Shown here in pieces: positions 6,479 to 14,117 of a stretch of DNA of 26,780 bases. A model generated the notes under the pieces. The model saw only the letters and a list, made by a program, of their open reading frames with translations, was not told the DNA's origin and made no database searches. Made by a program: the position numbers and the translations under genes. The DNA is from Bacteroidales bacterium UBA6340 (GTDB lineage: Bacteria; Bacteroidota; Bacteroidia; Bacteroidales; Paludibacteraceae). Numbering within the stretch: the stretch's first letter is position 1; every line of letters begins with the position of its first letter. The stretch lies in assembly GCA_002440265.1 (NCBI GenBank), contig DJSG01000021.1, forward strand, positions 7,086 through 33,865, in the 5' to 3' direction.

Positions 6479-7270
6479 ATGCGGATAGCGTTGATAGGAT
6501 ACGGGAAGATGGGGCATACCATCGAGGAGGTGGCGCGGGAACGCGGGCATCAGGTGGTGTGCGTGATTGACAAGGATAACCAAGAAGCGTTTGACAGTGA
6601 GGCATTTGCATCGGCAGATGTCGCTATCGAGTTCTCCACCCCTGCTACGGCGGAAGCGAACATACGCCGTGCGTGGAGCAAAGGCAAGCCCGTAGTATGC
6701 GGCACCACAGGTTGGGCGATAGAGCAGTTAGCCGTGAACGACGAGCAACTGCTCCACAACCGCAGGACACTGGTATGGTCGAGCAACTACAGCGTGGGGG
6801 TGAACATACTGTTTGCACTCAACAGGCAGTTGGCAGAGATAATGAGCAAGTATCCTGAGTATCAGCCGAGCATCACCGAAGTGCACCATGTGCATAAGTT
6901 GGACGCTCCGAGCGGGACGGCGAAGACATTGCAATACACAATAGAGAATCTCCTGACCTCCCCAACCCCTCCAGAGGAGGGGCTCGACGGATGCTCTGAA
7001 AGCCCCCTCTATGAGGGGGTTGGGGGAGTCGAGGGCAGGGCTGTTGATGTGCCTATCACCTCCATACGGGAGGGGGAAGTGCCCGGGATACATACGGTGA
7101 CATGGGACAGCGAGGTGGATACCATCAGCATCAGCCACTCCGCCAAGTCGCGTAAGGGCTTCGCACTGGGTGCCGTACTTGCCGCCGAATGGATAATAGG
7201 AAAACGGGGTTTCCATACGATGGATGAAGTATTAGACCTCCCCAACCCCTCCAAAGGAGGGGCTCAATAA
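6479..7270 (+). CDS. dapB: 4-hydroxy-tetrahydrodipicolinate reductase carrying repeat-derived insertions
   Basis: 263 aa from ATG 6479, chosen because MRIALIGYGKMGH begins the Rossmann fold; the open frame extends upstream but the extension resembles nothing. DapB reduces the dipicolinate intermediate with NAD(P)H in lysine and diaminopimelate synthesis. Visible motifs: GYGKMG (7-12), CGTTGW (74-79), EVHHVHKLDAPSGTAKT (134-150), which carries the catalytic His/Lys and substrate loop, VPGIHTV (201-207) and HSAKSRKGFALGAVLAAEW (220-238). Residues about 160-185 (SPTPPEEGLD...SPLYEGVGG) are encoded by an inverted pair of the palindromic repeat, and the last 12 residues (LDLPNPSKGGAQ) plus stop come from another copy. 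The core is otherwise intact. First gene of the dapB-lepB-wbqC run. Confidence 0.93.
   Translation: MRIALIGYGKMGHTIEEVARERGHQVVCVIDKDNQEAFDSEAFASADVAIEFSTPATAEANIRRAWSKGKPVVCGTTGWAIEQLAVNDEQLLHNRRTLVWSSNYSVGVNILFALNRQLAEIMSKYPEYQPSITEVHHVHKLDAPSGTAKTLQYTIENLLTSPTPPEEGLDGCSESPLYEGVGGVEGRAVDVPITSIREGEVPGIHTVTWDSEVDTISISHSAKSRKGFALGAVLAAEWIIGKRGFHTMDEVLDLPNPSKGGAQ
6955..7033. repeat. Inverted pair of palindromic G/C repeats inside dapB
   Basis: The left copy (6955-6988, GACCTCCCCAACCCCTCC... to CTCGAC) and right copy (7002-7033, GCCCCCTCTATGAGGGGGTT... to GTCGAG) are reverse complements of one another apart from small differences; the outer CTCGAC/GTCGAG and GACCTCCCC/GGGGGAGTC segments pair. 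Each also holds its own internal stem. The pair is in frame in dapB and contributes about 26 residues. Confidence 0.85.
7235..7267. repeat. Palindromic G/C repeat forming the dapB 3' end
   Basis: 33 bp from GACCTCCCCAACCCCTCC to GGAGGGGCTCAA, with a perfect 7-bp stem CCCCTCC-AAA-GGAGGGG. It differs at one position from the copy at 8735-8767. It encodes DLPNPSKGGAQ and is immediately followed by the TAA stop of dapB. No T run follows, so it is not a standard terminator. Confidence 0.85.
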
Positions 7271-7352
7271 AACGGAAAACAGGGAGTCCTTAACGTATAA
7301 ACATAAGACAAATAAGAGGTAAGTTATATAGTTGGAAAGAACAGGTAAGATA

Positions 7353-8735
7353 ATGAAAAGTTTTCAGGATAGGATACGTGAGGTGAAGCCCAAGGGTTGG
7401 GTGGCAGCAGGTGTGTGGAGTGCTGTGTTTGTGGCGTTTATCGTATGGTGCGCGTGGGACGACAGCAAGAGTCTGTGGTGGCTATGGTTGTTGCCCTTCA
7501 TCGTGGATATGTTCACCACCAAATACATACCATGGAACTGGTGGCGCAAATACAAACCGCTGACCAAAGAGGAACGTGAGGCAGGCAAAGTGAATCCGCA
7601 CGAGAGCAGTTGGAAATACACGGTATGTTCGTGGGTGGACGCTATACTGTTTGCCTTGATAGCCGTGTATTTCATCAACCTGTATATATTCCAAAACTAT
7701 CAGATACCCTCGTCATCGTTGGAGAAGACCTTGCGCGTGGGCGACTTTCTGTACGTGAGCAAGATGAGTTACGGTGCGCGTGTGCCTAATACCCCGCTCT
7801 CGATGCCGTTGGTACAGCATACGTTCCCTGCATGGTTGGGAGGGGGAAAGAGTTATATCGACAAGCCACAGTGGGCGTACAAGCGTCTGCGCGGTTGGGA
7901 CACCCCCGAGAAAGGGGACATCGTGGTATTCAACTTCCCTGCCGGTGATACGGTATGCACCAAGATGCAGAACCCTGACTATTACACACTGTGCCATTAT
8001 TACGGCAAGCGGGTTGTGGAGAACCGTAAGGACGTGTTCGGCGACATCGTGGTGCGCCCTGTGGACAGGCGTGAGAACTATGTGAAACGCTGTGTAGGTA
8101 CAGCGGGCGACACGTTGCAAATCATTGACAATGTGGTGTATATCAACGGCGTAGCGGAACCGCGTCACGAGGAGTTGCAGTACAACTACATTGTGCATAC
8201 CGACGGACACGTGTTGGGTAACTCGTACCTGAGCAAGATAGGCGTATCGAAAGACGACCGCGAGAGCAACGGTGCGGGAGTCTATCACCTTCCGCTGACA
8301 CAGGCGATGAAAGCCGAGTTGGAGAAGAACCCTCACATCGTGAGTATCGAGATAGAGCCCGAGACCATGGGCGGGGAAGTGTATCCGTTGGGGCATAATG
8401 ACTGGACACGGGACAACTACGGTCCTATCTATATCCCGCGGAAAGGCGACACGGTGATGATAACCGAGGAGAACTATTGGCTGTACAAGCGTATCGGCGA
8501 CGCATACGAACACCAACCCATGCATATCGGTGAGCCGTACACCTTCGCGATGGACTACTATTGGATGATGGGGGATAACCGACATAAATCGGCAGACTCG
8601 CGCTACTGGGGCTTCGTGCCTGAAGACCATATCGTGGGAAGACCGGTGTTTATATGGCTGAGTATCGAGAAGGATAATCCGTGGGGAAAAGGACATATAC
8701 GTTGGCGCAGGATAGGGCAAAAAGCAGAGCAGTAG
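7353..8735 (+). CDS. lepB: Signal peptidase I
   Basis: 460 aa from ATG 7353; an upstream in-frame TTG at 7332 is less likely. The enzyme removes signal peptides from exported proteins at the outer face of the inner membrane. Two hydrophobic stretches (about 21-52) precede a membrane segment at about 93-113, directly followed by IPSSSLEKTLRVGDFLYVSK with the catalytic Ser at 122; Leu replaces the usual Met after it. The general-base Lys is K245 in NYVKRCVGTAGD. The C-terminal box MMGDNRHKSADSRYWGFVPE is present. The length, well above the E. coli enzyme, is common for Bacteroidota, with a large insert between the Lys and the final box. Its TAG stop abuts a palindromic repeat copy. Confidence 0.95.
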   Translation: MKSFQDRIREVKPKGWVAAGVWSAVFVAFIVWCAWDDSKSLWWLWLLPFIVDMFTTKYIPWNWWRKYKPLTKEEREAGKVNPHESSWKYTVCSWVDAILFALIAVYFINLYIFQNYQIPSSSLEKTLRVGDFLYVSKMSYGARVPNTPLSMPLVQHTFPAWLGGGKSYIDKPQWAYKRLRGWDTPEKGDIVVFNFPAGDTVCTKMQNPDYYTLCHYYGKRVVENRKDVFGDIVVRPVDRRENYVKRCVGTAGDTLQIIDNVVYINGVAEPRHEELQYNYIVHTDGHVLGNSYLSKIGVSKDDRESNGAGVYHLPLTQAMKAELEKNPHIVSIEIEPETMGGEVYPLGHNDWTRDNYGPIYIPRKGDTVMITEENYWLYKRIGDAYEHQPMHIGEPYTFAMDYYWMMGDNRHKSADSRYWGFVPEDHIVGRPVFIWLSIEKDNPWGKGHIRWRRIGQKAEQ

Positions 8736-8768
8736 ACCTCCCCCACCCCTCCAAAGGAGGGGCTCAAC
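8735..8768. repeat. Palindromic G/C repeat at the lepB stop
   Basis: 34 bp from GACCTCCCCCACCCCTCC to GGAGGGGCTCAAC with the 7-bp stem CCCCTCC-AAA-GGAGGGG. Only one base differs from 7235-7267 over 33 positions. Its first G is the last base of the lepB TAG stop, so the insertion lies exactly at the gene end. The remainder of the lepB-wbqC gap is described as a microrepeat at 8795-8828. Confidence 0.85.
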
Positions 8769-8794
8769 AAAGTATGGTGAAGAGTGAGGGAAAG

Positions 8795-8828
8795 GAATGA
8801 AGAATTAAAAATGAAGAATTAAGAATTG
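8795..8828. repeat. GAAGAATTAA microrepeat upstream of the WbqC-family gene
   Basis: Repeated words AATGAAGAATTAA, AAATGAAGAATTAA, GAATTG run up to the start codon of the WbqC-family gene. This type of spacer sequence is common in Bacteroidota genomes. No promoter is visible in the 93-bp gap. Confidence 0.6.
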
Positions 8829-9392
8829 ATGGTGGTACCTACGGCATACTTGGCACCGATAGCGTATTATAGTGCGGTGTTGCATGCACAAGAGACGGTG
8901 AAGGTGGAGCAGTGGGAGTCGTTTCCGAAGCAGACGTACAGGAACAGGTGTCGGATAGCCGGTACCAACGGTGTGCAGATGTTGAGTATTCCCGTGGGCA
9001 AGTGTGAGAGCAAGCAATACACACGGGACGTGAAGATAACGTACCAGGATAAGTGGCAGCACCGCCACTGGATGGCATTGGTAAGTGCGTACCAGCATAC
9101 GCCGTACTTCGCGTACTACGAAGATATGTTCCGTCCGTTCTACGAGCAGCGGTATGAGTACCTGATGGACTACAACGAGGCTCTGAATGATGTGGTGATG
9201 CGGCTGCTAGGGCGAGAGCAAGTGAAGATGACGCGCACCAAGGACTGGGCGCAACAGGAGTTGGAGCAGTACTGGGAGGGAGCGGCAAAGCCCTACTACC
9301 AGATATTTGCCGACCGACAAGGGTTTAAGAACAATTTGAGCATTGTGGACGTACTCTTCAATATGGGTCCCGAAGCAATCTTGTATATATGA
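8829..9392 (+). CDS. WbqC family protein
   Basis: 187 aa from ATG 8829, preceded by an in-frame TTG. MVVPTAYLAPIAYYSAVL and WESFPKQTYRNRCRIAGTNG followed by LSIPV match the WbqC-like family (PF08889), which in Bacteroidota regularly follows lepB. WbqC proteins are found in O-antigen and other polysaccharide loci; the biochemical activity is not established. The central segment HRHWMALVSAYQHTPYFAYYEDMFRPFYEQ is rich in aromatic residues as usual. The stop overlaps the start of the aminotransferase by 4 bp (ATGA). Confidence 0.85.
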   Translation: MVVPTAYLAPIAYYSAVLHAQETVKVEQWESFPKQTYRNRCRIAGTNGVQMLSIPVGKCESKQYTRDVKITYQDKWQHRHWMALVSAYQHTPYFAYYEDMFRPFYEQRYEYLMDYNEALNDVVMRLLGREQVKMTRTKDWAQQELEQYWEGAAKPYYQIFADRQGFKNNLSIVDVLFNMGPEAILYI

Positions 9393-10447
9393 CAGATAAT
9401 AAGACAGACAGTAAGCATATAGACTGGCGTCAGTTGAGTTTTCACTATACGGAGACGGACTATATCGTCCGTGCCGCTTGCCGCAACGGTGTATGGGAGA
9501 AGCCCTACGCTACGAAGGACAAATACATGCGCGTGCACGTGGCATCGACAGGCATACAGTACGGGCAAGGTGTGTTCGAGGGATTGAAAGCCTTTCGCGG
9601 TGTGGACGGCAAAGTGCGCATATTCCGTATGCACGACAACGCCAAGCGTATGCAACGCTCGGCGGAGGGACTGCGTATGACACCCGTACCCGAGGAGTTG
9701 TTCTGCGAGGCGATACTATTGGCATTGGAGAAGAACATGGATTTCGTGCCGCCTTACGAGACAGGTGCCACCCTGTACTTCCGCCCTGTGCTGTTCGCCA
9801 CTACGCCTGAGATAAGCGTGGAGCCCGGGAAAGACTGCGAGTTTGTGGTGATACCCACTCCTATAGGTTCGTATTTCGCAGGGGGCTTCCATTGCACGCC
9901 TTTCATTGTGAACAGGACTATCGACCGTGCCGCTCCGCTCGGCACCGGGCAATGGAAAGTGGGCGGCAACTACGGGGCATCGTTCCGCGCCAGCGAGGCA
10001 GCCCATGCATTAGGCTATGACTGTATGTTCACCGATGCCAAGACACACCGCTACATAGACGAGTGCAGTGCTGCGAACTTCATAGGCATACAGCAGACAG
10101 AGAAGGGCATCACGTATCTGACTCCCCGCTCCACGGCTATACTGCCGAGTATCACCAATGATTCGCTGATGACGATAGCCCGAGAGGCGGGTATGCGCGT
10201 AGTACGCCGGCATATCCGCGTGGAGGAGTTGGCAGATATGCAGGAGGCTGCTGCGTGCGGTACGGCGTGTGTGGTGTCGCCTATAAACAAGGTGTATGAC
10301 CCCGACAAGGAGGTAACGTATCACTTCGGTGAGGAGCCCGGTCCCGTGATGACACGTTTGTATGAGGCTTTGCAAGACATACAATACGGTCGTGCAGAGG
10401 ACAAGCACGGCTGGTGTACTGTGATAGAAACAAATAGACAACCCTAA
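9389..10447 (+). CDS. ilvE: Branched-chain amino acid aminotransferase
   Basis: 352 aa. A fold-type IV PLP enzyme that makes and breaks Val, Leu and Ile with 2-oxoglutarate/Glu. Visible: GQGVFEGLKAFRG (60-71), MHDNAKRMQRSA, then TGQWKVGGNYGAS with the PLP lysine at 190, the ECSAANFIG stretch, and EAAACGTACVVSPI near the C-terminus. Length and the long N-terminus fit the eukaryote-like BCAT II group usual in Bacteroidota. It overlaps the WbqC-family gene by 4 bp and is 25 bp from the POT transporter, so the three are probably cotranscribed. Confidence 0.93.
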   Translation: MTDNKTDSKHIDWRQLSFHYTETDYIVRAACRNGVWEKPYATKDKYMRVHVASTGIQYGQGVFEGLKAFRGVDGKVRIFRMHDNAKRMQRSAEGLRMTPVPEELFCEAILLALEKNMDFVPPYETGATLYFRPVLFATTPEISVEPGKDCEFVVIPTPIGSYFAGGFHCTPFIVNRTIDRAAPLGTGQWKVGGNYGASFRASEAAHALGYDCMFTDAKTHRYIDECSAANFIGIQQTEKGITYLTPRSTAILPSITNDSLMTIAREAGMRVVRRHIRVEELADMQEAAACGTACVVSPINKVYDPDKEVTYHFGEEPGPVMTRLYEALQDIQYGRAEDKHGWCTVIETNRQP

Positions 10448-10472
10448 TATAAACCATTAAAAAACAATTTTT

Positions 10473-12044
10473 ATGTTCAAAAATCACCCAAAAGGTCTAA
10501 TTCCTGCCGCACTCGCGAACATGGGCGAGCGTTTCGGTTACTACATCATGAACGCAGTGCTTCTGCTGTTCCTGGTATCGAAGTTCGGTTTGCCTGATGC
10601 TACGGCAGGTGCTATCTACTCTGTGTTCTATTGTGGTATCTACGTATTGAGCCTTGTCGGCGGTCTGATAGCCGATAAGACACAGAACTACAATAAGACC
10701 ATTCAGTGGGGCTTAATCATTATGGCTCTCGGTTATGTGGCATTGTCATTCCCTGTGTTCAGTGAGGTGGACGGTGACGGCAAGTGGTGGGGAATCTTGG
10801 TATTCACCTGCTTTGCGTTGCTGCTGATTGCCTTCGGTAACGGTCTGTTCAAGGGTAACCTGCAGGCTATTGTAGGCAAGATGTACGACGAACTGGAGGA
10901 AGAGGCTGCGAAGAAGGGTCCTGAGGCATTGGCAAAGGCAAGAGACAGCCGCGACTCGGGTTTCCAAATCTTCTACGTATTCATCAACATCGGTGGTCTG
11001 ATTGCTCCGTTTGTGGCTCCGCTGCTCCGCCAGTGGTGGCTGAAAGCGCATGATTTGATTTACAATGCCGATATGCCTGCGTTGTGCCACCAGTACTTGG
11101 CAAATGGGGAAATCACCAACAAGTTTACGGAGACTATGAAAGCCGCTATCGGTGACGGTTATGTATTTGAAAACATGAGCCAGTTCTGCCATGAGTACAT
11201 CGAAGTGTTCAACACGGGTATTCACTACTCGTTTATCGCGTCGGTGGCTGCCATGCTGATTTCGCTGATTATCTTCCTTTGCACGAAGAAGATGTTCCCG
11301 CAACCTGCCAAGAAAGAGGCAAATACGGTAGTGGAATACACGGCTGCCGAGAAGGCTGCGATGGCGAAAGAGATTAAGCAGCGTATGTATGCGTTGTTTG
11401 CCGTACTGGGCGTGGCTATCTTCTTCTGGCTCAGTTTCCACCAGAACGGTCAGTCGTTGTCGGTATTCGCGCGTGACTTCGTGCAGACAGAGAGTATTGC
11501 TCCTGAGATTTGGCAAGCACTGAACCCGTTCTTTGTGATAGTGCTGACCCCGATTATCATGTGGATATTCTCGGCATTGACCCGCAAAGGCAAGAGCATC
11601 AGCACTCCCCGCAAGATTGCTATCGGTATGGCTATCGCGGGTTGCGCTTACCTGTTCCTGATGATATTCTCGGCTATGAACCACTATCCTTCGGGTACTG
11701 CTTTCCGTGAGATGGACGCAGAGCAGATGGCTGCTGCCGGTTTGGCAAAAGCCGGTCCGTGGGTATTGGTAGTTACTTACTTCTTCCTGACTGTGGCAGA
11801 GTTGTTCATCTCTCCGCTTGGCTTGTCGTTTGTGAGCAAGGTGGCTCCACGTCACATGGTAGGTCTGTGTCAGGGTCTGTGGTTAGGCGCAACGGCACTT
11901 GGCAACCTGATGATTTGGATTGGCCCCGTTATGTACAACGCTTGGCCGATTCAATACTGCTGGGCTGTATTCTTGGGCATCTGTCTGGTATCGATGGGCG
12001 TGATGCTTGGTATGGTGAAATGGCTTGAGCGAGTTGCTTGTTAA
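10473..12044 (+). CDS. Peptide MFS transporter (POT/PTR family)
   Basis: 523 aa, integral membrane protein with about 12-14 hydrophobic segments. It should import di- or tripeptides with protons. Family signatures: GLIPAALANMGERFGYYIMN (the ExxERFxYY region, with Gly for the first Glu: NMGERFGYY), GGLIADK (64-70), GNGLFKGNLQ and FQIFYVFINIGGLIAPF. A loop with KKMFPQPAKKEANTVVEY marks the central cytoplasmic region. The missing first Glu of the ExxERFxYY motif may alter proton coupling; several bacterial POTs vary here. Ends in a small TTGCTT-GTT-AAGCAA hairpin over the stop codon without a T tract. Confidence 0.92.
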   Translation: MFKNHPKGLIPAALANMGERFGYYIMNAVLLLFLVSKFGLPDATAGAIYSVFYCGIYVLSLVGGLIADKTQNYNKTIQWGLIIMALGYVALSFPVFSEVDGDGKWWGILVFTCFALLLIAFGNGLFKGNLQAIVGKMYDELEEEAAKKGPEALAKARDSRDSGFQIFYVFINIGGLIAPFVAPLLRQWWLKAHDLIYNADMPALCHQYLANGEITNKFTETMKAAIGDGYVFENMSQFCHEYIEVFNTGIHYSFIASVAAMLISLIIFLCTKKMFPQPAKKEANTVVEYTAAEKAAMAKEIKQRMYALFAVLGVAIFFWLSFHQNGQSLSVFARDFVQTESIAPEIWQALNPFFVIVLTPIIMWIFSALTRKGKSISTPRKIAIGMAIAGCAYLFLMIFSAMNHYPSGTAFREMDAEQMAAAGLAKAGPWVLVVTYFFLTVAELFISPLGLSFVSKVAPRHMVGLCQGLWLGATALGNLMIWIGPVMYNAWPIQYCWAVFLGICLVSMGVMLGMVKWLERVAC

Positions 12045-12047
12045 GCA

Positions 12048-12078
12048 AGTAATAGTTAATAGTTAATAATTAATAATT
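12048..12078. repeat. TTAATAATTAATAATT microrepeat
   Basis: Overlapping TAATAGTTAATA and ATTAATAATTAATAATT words fill most of the short gap between the POT transporter and the next gene. A 21-bp segment (12057-12077) recurs exactly at 21189-21209 between the two FKBP genes, showing that the sequence is dispersed. Confidence 0.7.
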
Positions 12079-12083
12079 CGTTT

Positions 12084-12935
12084 ATGAACGAAGAATTGAT
12101 TCAATCCTTGAATGCGTACACCAATGCTCTGGAGCAGAAGATATCTGCTCTGGAGCAGCGGGTGACGCTGTTGGAAAACCAGTTGTCAGCCAATTCGCAG
12201 ACTGACCAGTCGGTGGCAGGCGTGTTGGAGCAGATGCAACAACAGATAACACAGATACAAGCCACCAATAACGCCATCGCAGAGAAGACGGAGTGGCTTC
12301 GTAGCCTGTCGGATAGTATGGGGAAGGCAAAAGGCGAACCCGAAGTGGAGGTGGAGTTGATAGTGGGTGAGGACGAGGATGCCGAAACAGAGCCGACGGC
12401 AACGACATTGGTAGAGGAGGATGCAGAGGAGGAGAGTGCTCCCGATGCAGAGGCTGTGCCTGAGGTGCAGGAGCCTGCTGCTCAACCGAAAGAGGAGGTA
12501 CGCGAGACCGTGGCAGAGCCTGTCAAAGAGGAGAGCGCACCCGCAGCGGAACCGCAAAAGGAGGTAAAAGAAGAACAACCGCAGGCGATACCTGAGGTAA
12601 AAGAAGATATTGTGCAACCCAAAGCAGAAAAGCCCCAAGCCGCAACGGAAGCACAACAAGAGACAAAGGCAGAGGTGAAGACGGCACCCACACAGACATC
12701 GCTGTTCGGTGCGCCGGTGAAAGATATACGTCAGGCTATCTCGTTGGGAGACCGGTTCTTGTTCCAACGTGAGTTGTTTGCAGGCAACGGCGAGAAGATG
12801 CAAAAAGCATTGGACGAGTTGAATGCCCTTGACACATTGGACGAGGCTATGGAGTATGTGCGTGAGCACTTCGATTGGGATAAGGAGAGCACCGCAGCGC
12901 AGTTGTTTGAGAATGTGCTGAGGAGGAGATTTTGA
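12084..12935 (+). CDS. Acidic coiled-coil protein with a conserved C-terminal segment, function unknown
   Basis: 283 aa in three parts. Residues 1-75 form a heptad-rich coiled coil (ALEQKISALEQRVTLLENQL). Residues about 85-205 are a low-complexity stretch rich in Glu, Ala, Pro and Val with Lys toward the end, probably disordered. Residues about 215-283 are compact (AISLGDRFLFQRELFAGNGE ... ALDELNALDTLDEAMEYVRE ... TAAQLFENVLRRRF). That last part recurs in Bacteroidota proteins of otherwise differing sequence (from memory). No signal peptide or membrane segment, so it is probably cytoplasmic. It precedes rsmI by 37 bp. No specific function can be assigned. Confidence 0.75.
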   Translation: MNEELIQSLNAYTNALEQKISALEQRVTLLENQLSANSQTDQSVAGVLEQMQQQITQIQATNNAIAEKTEWLRSLSDSMGKAKGEPEVEVELIVGEDEDAETEPTATTLVEEDAEEESAPDAEAVPEVQEPAAQPKEEVRETVAEPVKEESAPAAEPQKEVKEEQPQAIPEVKEDIVQPKAEKPQAATEAQQETKAEVKTAPTQTSLFGAPVKDIRQAISLGDRFLFQRELFAGNGEKMQKALDELNALDTLDEAMEYVREHFDWDKESTAAQLFENVLRRRF

Positions 12936-12972
12936 TTTAGAGGTTAGGGATTAGAGATTAGAGGTTAGAGAG
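12934..12972. repeat. GATTAGAGGTTAGAG microrepeat before rsmI
   Basis: Several imperfect copies of a GATTAGAG/GGTTAGGG word fill the 37-bp gap and run up to the rsmI ATG. It overlaps the stop codon of the preceding gene. No other function could be read from it. Confidence 0.6.
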
Positions 12973-13671
12973 ATGCTGTATGTAGTGCCGACCCCTGTGG
13001 GGAATATGGAAGATATAACGTTGAGGGCGTTGCGTGTGTTGAAAGAGGCGGATTTGATTCTTGCCGAGGACACACGTACCTCGTCGGTGCTGCTGAAGCA
13101 TTATGATATTCACACGCCGCTGAAGAGCCACCATAAGTTCAACGAACACGAGACATCGGACGAGATGGCATCGCGCATTGCAGCGGGGGAGACTGTGGCA
13201 TTGATTTCGGACGCAGGCACACCGTGTATCTCCGACCCCGGCTTCATGCTCGTGCGCGCGTGCGTAGATAAAGGTGTGGAGGTGCAATGCCTGCCCGGTG
13301 CCACGGCTTTCGTGCCAGCATTGGTGGACTCGGGACTGCCCAACGACCGCTTTTACTTCGAGGGATTCCTGCCGCAGAAGAAAGGACGGCAAACGCGATT
13401 GAAGGAGTTGGCTACGCTGAGCCATTCGATAATCATTTATGAGTCGCCGTTCCGTCTTCAAAAAACGTTAGAACAATTAGCGGAGTACCTTGGGGCAGAT
13501 CGTAAAGCAAGTGTGAGCAGGGAAATAAGCAAGAAGTTTGAAGAAACAAGAAGGGGAACACTTGCAGAACTGATTACTTACTTCAAAGAAAACCAGGCAC
13601 GGGGGGAAATAGTGATAATTATTGGACCTCCCCTAACCCCTCCTTCAAAGGAGGGGGATAAGACCCCCTAA
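12973..13671 (+). CDS. rsmI: 16S rRNA (cytidine-2'-O)-methyltransferase, C-terminus from repeat
   Basis: 232 aa. RsmI methylates the 2'-OH of C1402 in 16S rRNA with SAM. Landmarks of the tetrapyrrole-methylase fold: LYVVPTPVGNMEDITLRAL (2-20), ILAEDTRTSSVLLKHY (about 32-47), ALISDAGTPCISDPGFMLV (about 75-93), and LPGATAFVPALVDSGLPNDRF. The length is that of the short Bacteroidota form lacking the extra C-terminal domain of E. coli RsmI. The last 14 residues (PPLTPPSKEGDKTP) and the stop codon lie within a palindromic repeat, so the original C-terminus has been replaced or extended. The catalytic core is complete. Confidence 0.93.
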   Translation: MLYVVPTPVGNMEDITLRALRVLKEADLILAEDTRTSSVLLKHYDIHTPLKSHHKFNEHETSDEMASRIAAGETVALISDAGTPCISDPGFMLVRACVDKGVEVQCLPGATAFVPALVDSGLPNDRFYFEGFLPQKKGRQTRLKELATLSHSIIIYESPFRLQKTLEQLAEYLGADRKASVSREISKKFEETRRGTLAELITYFKENQARGEIVIIIGPPLTPPSKEGDKTP

Positions 13672-13695
13672 ATCCCCCTTCAAAGGGGGACTTAC
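13625..13695. repeat. Two adjacent palindromic G/C repeats at the rsmI end
   Basis: First copy 13625-13657: GACCTCCCCTAACCCCTCCT and on to GGAGGGGG, with a CCCCTCCTT/AAGGAGGGG stem. Second copy 13662-13695: GACCCCCTAAATCCCCCTTC and on to GGGGGACTTAC, with a CCCCCTT/AAGGGGG stem. The second is related, in inverted orientation, to 14116-14151 on the other side of the DUF559 gene. The rsmI TAA stop (13669-13671) lies in the second copy. Confidence 0.85.
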
Positions 13696-13739
13696 TGAGA
13701 GAGGGAAAATAAATAGAAAGTAAATGAATTAGTATAGTA

Positions 13740-14117
13740 ATGGAGCATGATGGTAAGGTATATAGACGTGCTGATATCCTGAACTATCGCGCATTGAAAG
13801 ACAATGCTGCGACAAACAGAAAGAATATGACACCTGCGGAAATGGCATTATGGCAACAAATCCGTGGCAAGCAGTTGGGAGTAAAATTCCTACGTCAATA
13901 TATCATCGGTGATTATATAGTCGATTTCTTTTGTCCGAGTAAACAACTCGTCATTGAAGTGGATGGTAAATATCATTATGCAGAAGATAATAAAGAGTTT
14001 GATGATATACGAGATAATTATTTAACTCAACAAGGATATAAGGTGCTTCGGTTCGTAAACGAGCAAGTGCTATGCGACACAGAACGGACAATAGAAATAA
14101 TCAGACAACAACTCTGA
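13740..14117 (+). CDS. DUF559 domain protein, Vsr-like endonuclease fold
   Basis: 125 aa. Reads as the DUF559 family: ADILNYRALKDNAATNRKNM, TPAEMALWQQIRGKQLGVKF, RQYIIGDYIVDFFCPSKQLV, IEVDGKYHY and GYKVLRFVNEQVL. The D-F-F-C-P segment with the following E-V-D-G of the restriction-endonuclease-like (Vsr/PD-D/EXK) fold is intact: Asp at about 61 and Glu-x-Asp at about 73-75 are the candidate metal ligands. Members have been annotated as endonucleases on fold similarity, but function is untested for most. AT-richer than the flanking genes. The gene is bracketed by inverted palindromic repeats and its TGA stop lies inside the right one. Could be a mobility-linked nuclease or a domesticated leftover. 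Confidence 0.85.
   Translation: MEHDGKVYRRADILNYRALKDNAATNRKNMTPAEMALWQQIRGKQLGVKFLRQYIIGDYIVDFFCPSKQLVIEVDGKYHYAEDNKEFDDIRDNYLTQQGYKVLRFVNEQVLCDTERTIEIIRQQL

Noticed and set aside
7235..7267. Intrinsic terminators at the dapB and lepB ends
   Set aside because: The hairpins lack a following T run and related copies lie inside coding sequence, so they are better seen as dispersed repeats.
7713..8720. 335-aa open frame on the minus strand opposite lepB
   Set aside because: Antisense shadow rich in His and Val; lepB has all catalytic motifs.
10746..11855. 369-aa open frame on the minus strand opposite the POT transporter
   Set aside because: The composition is that of an antisense shadow (rich in His, Arg and Gln) and the plus-strand protein is unmistakable.
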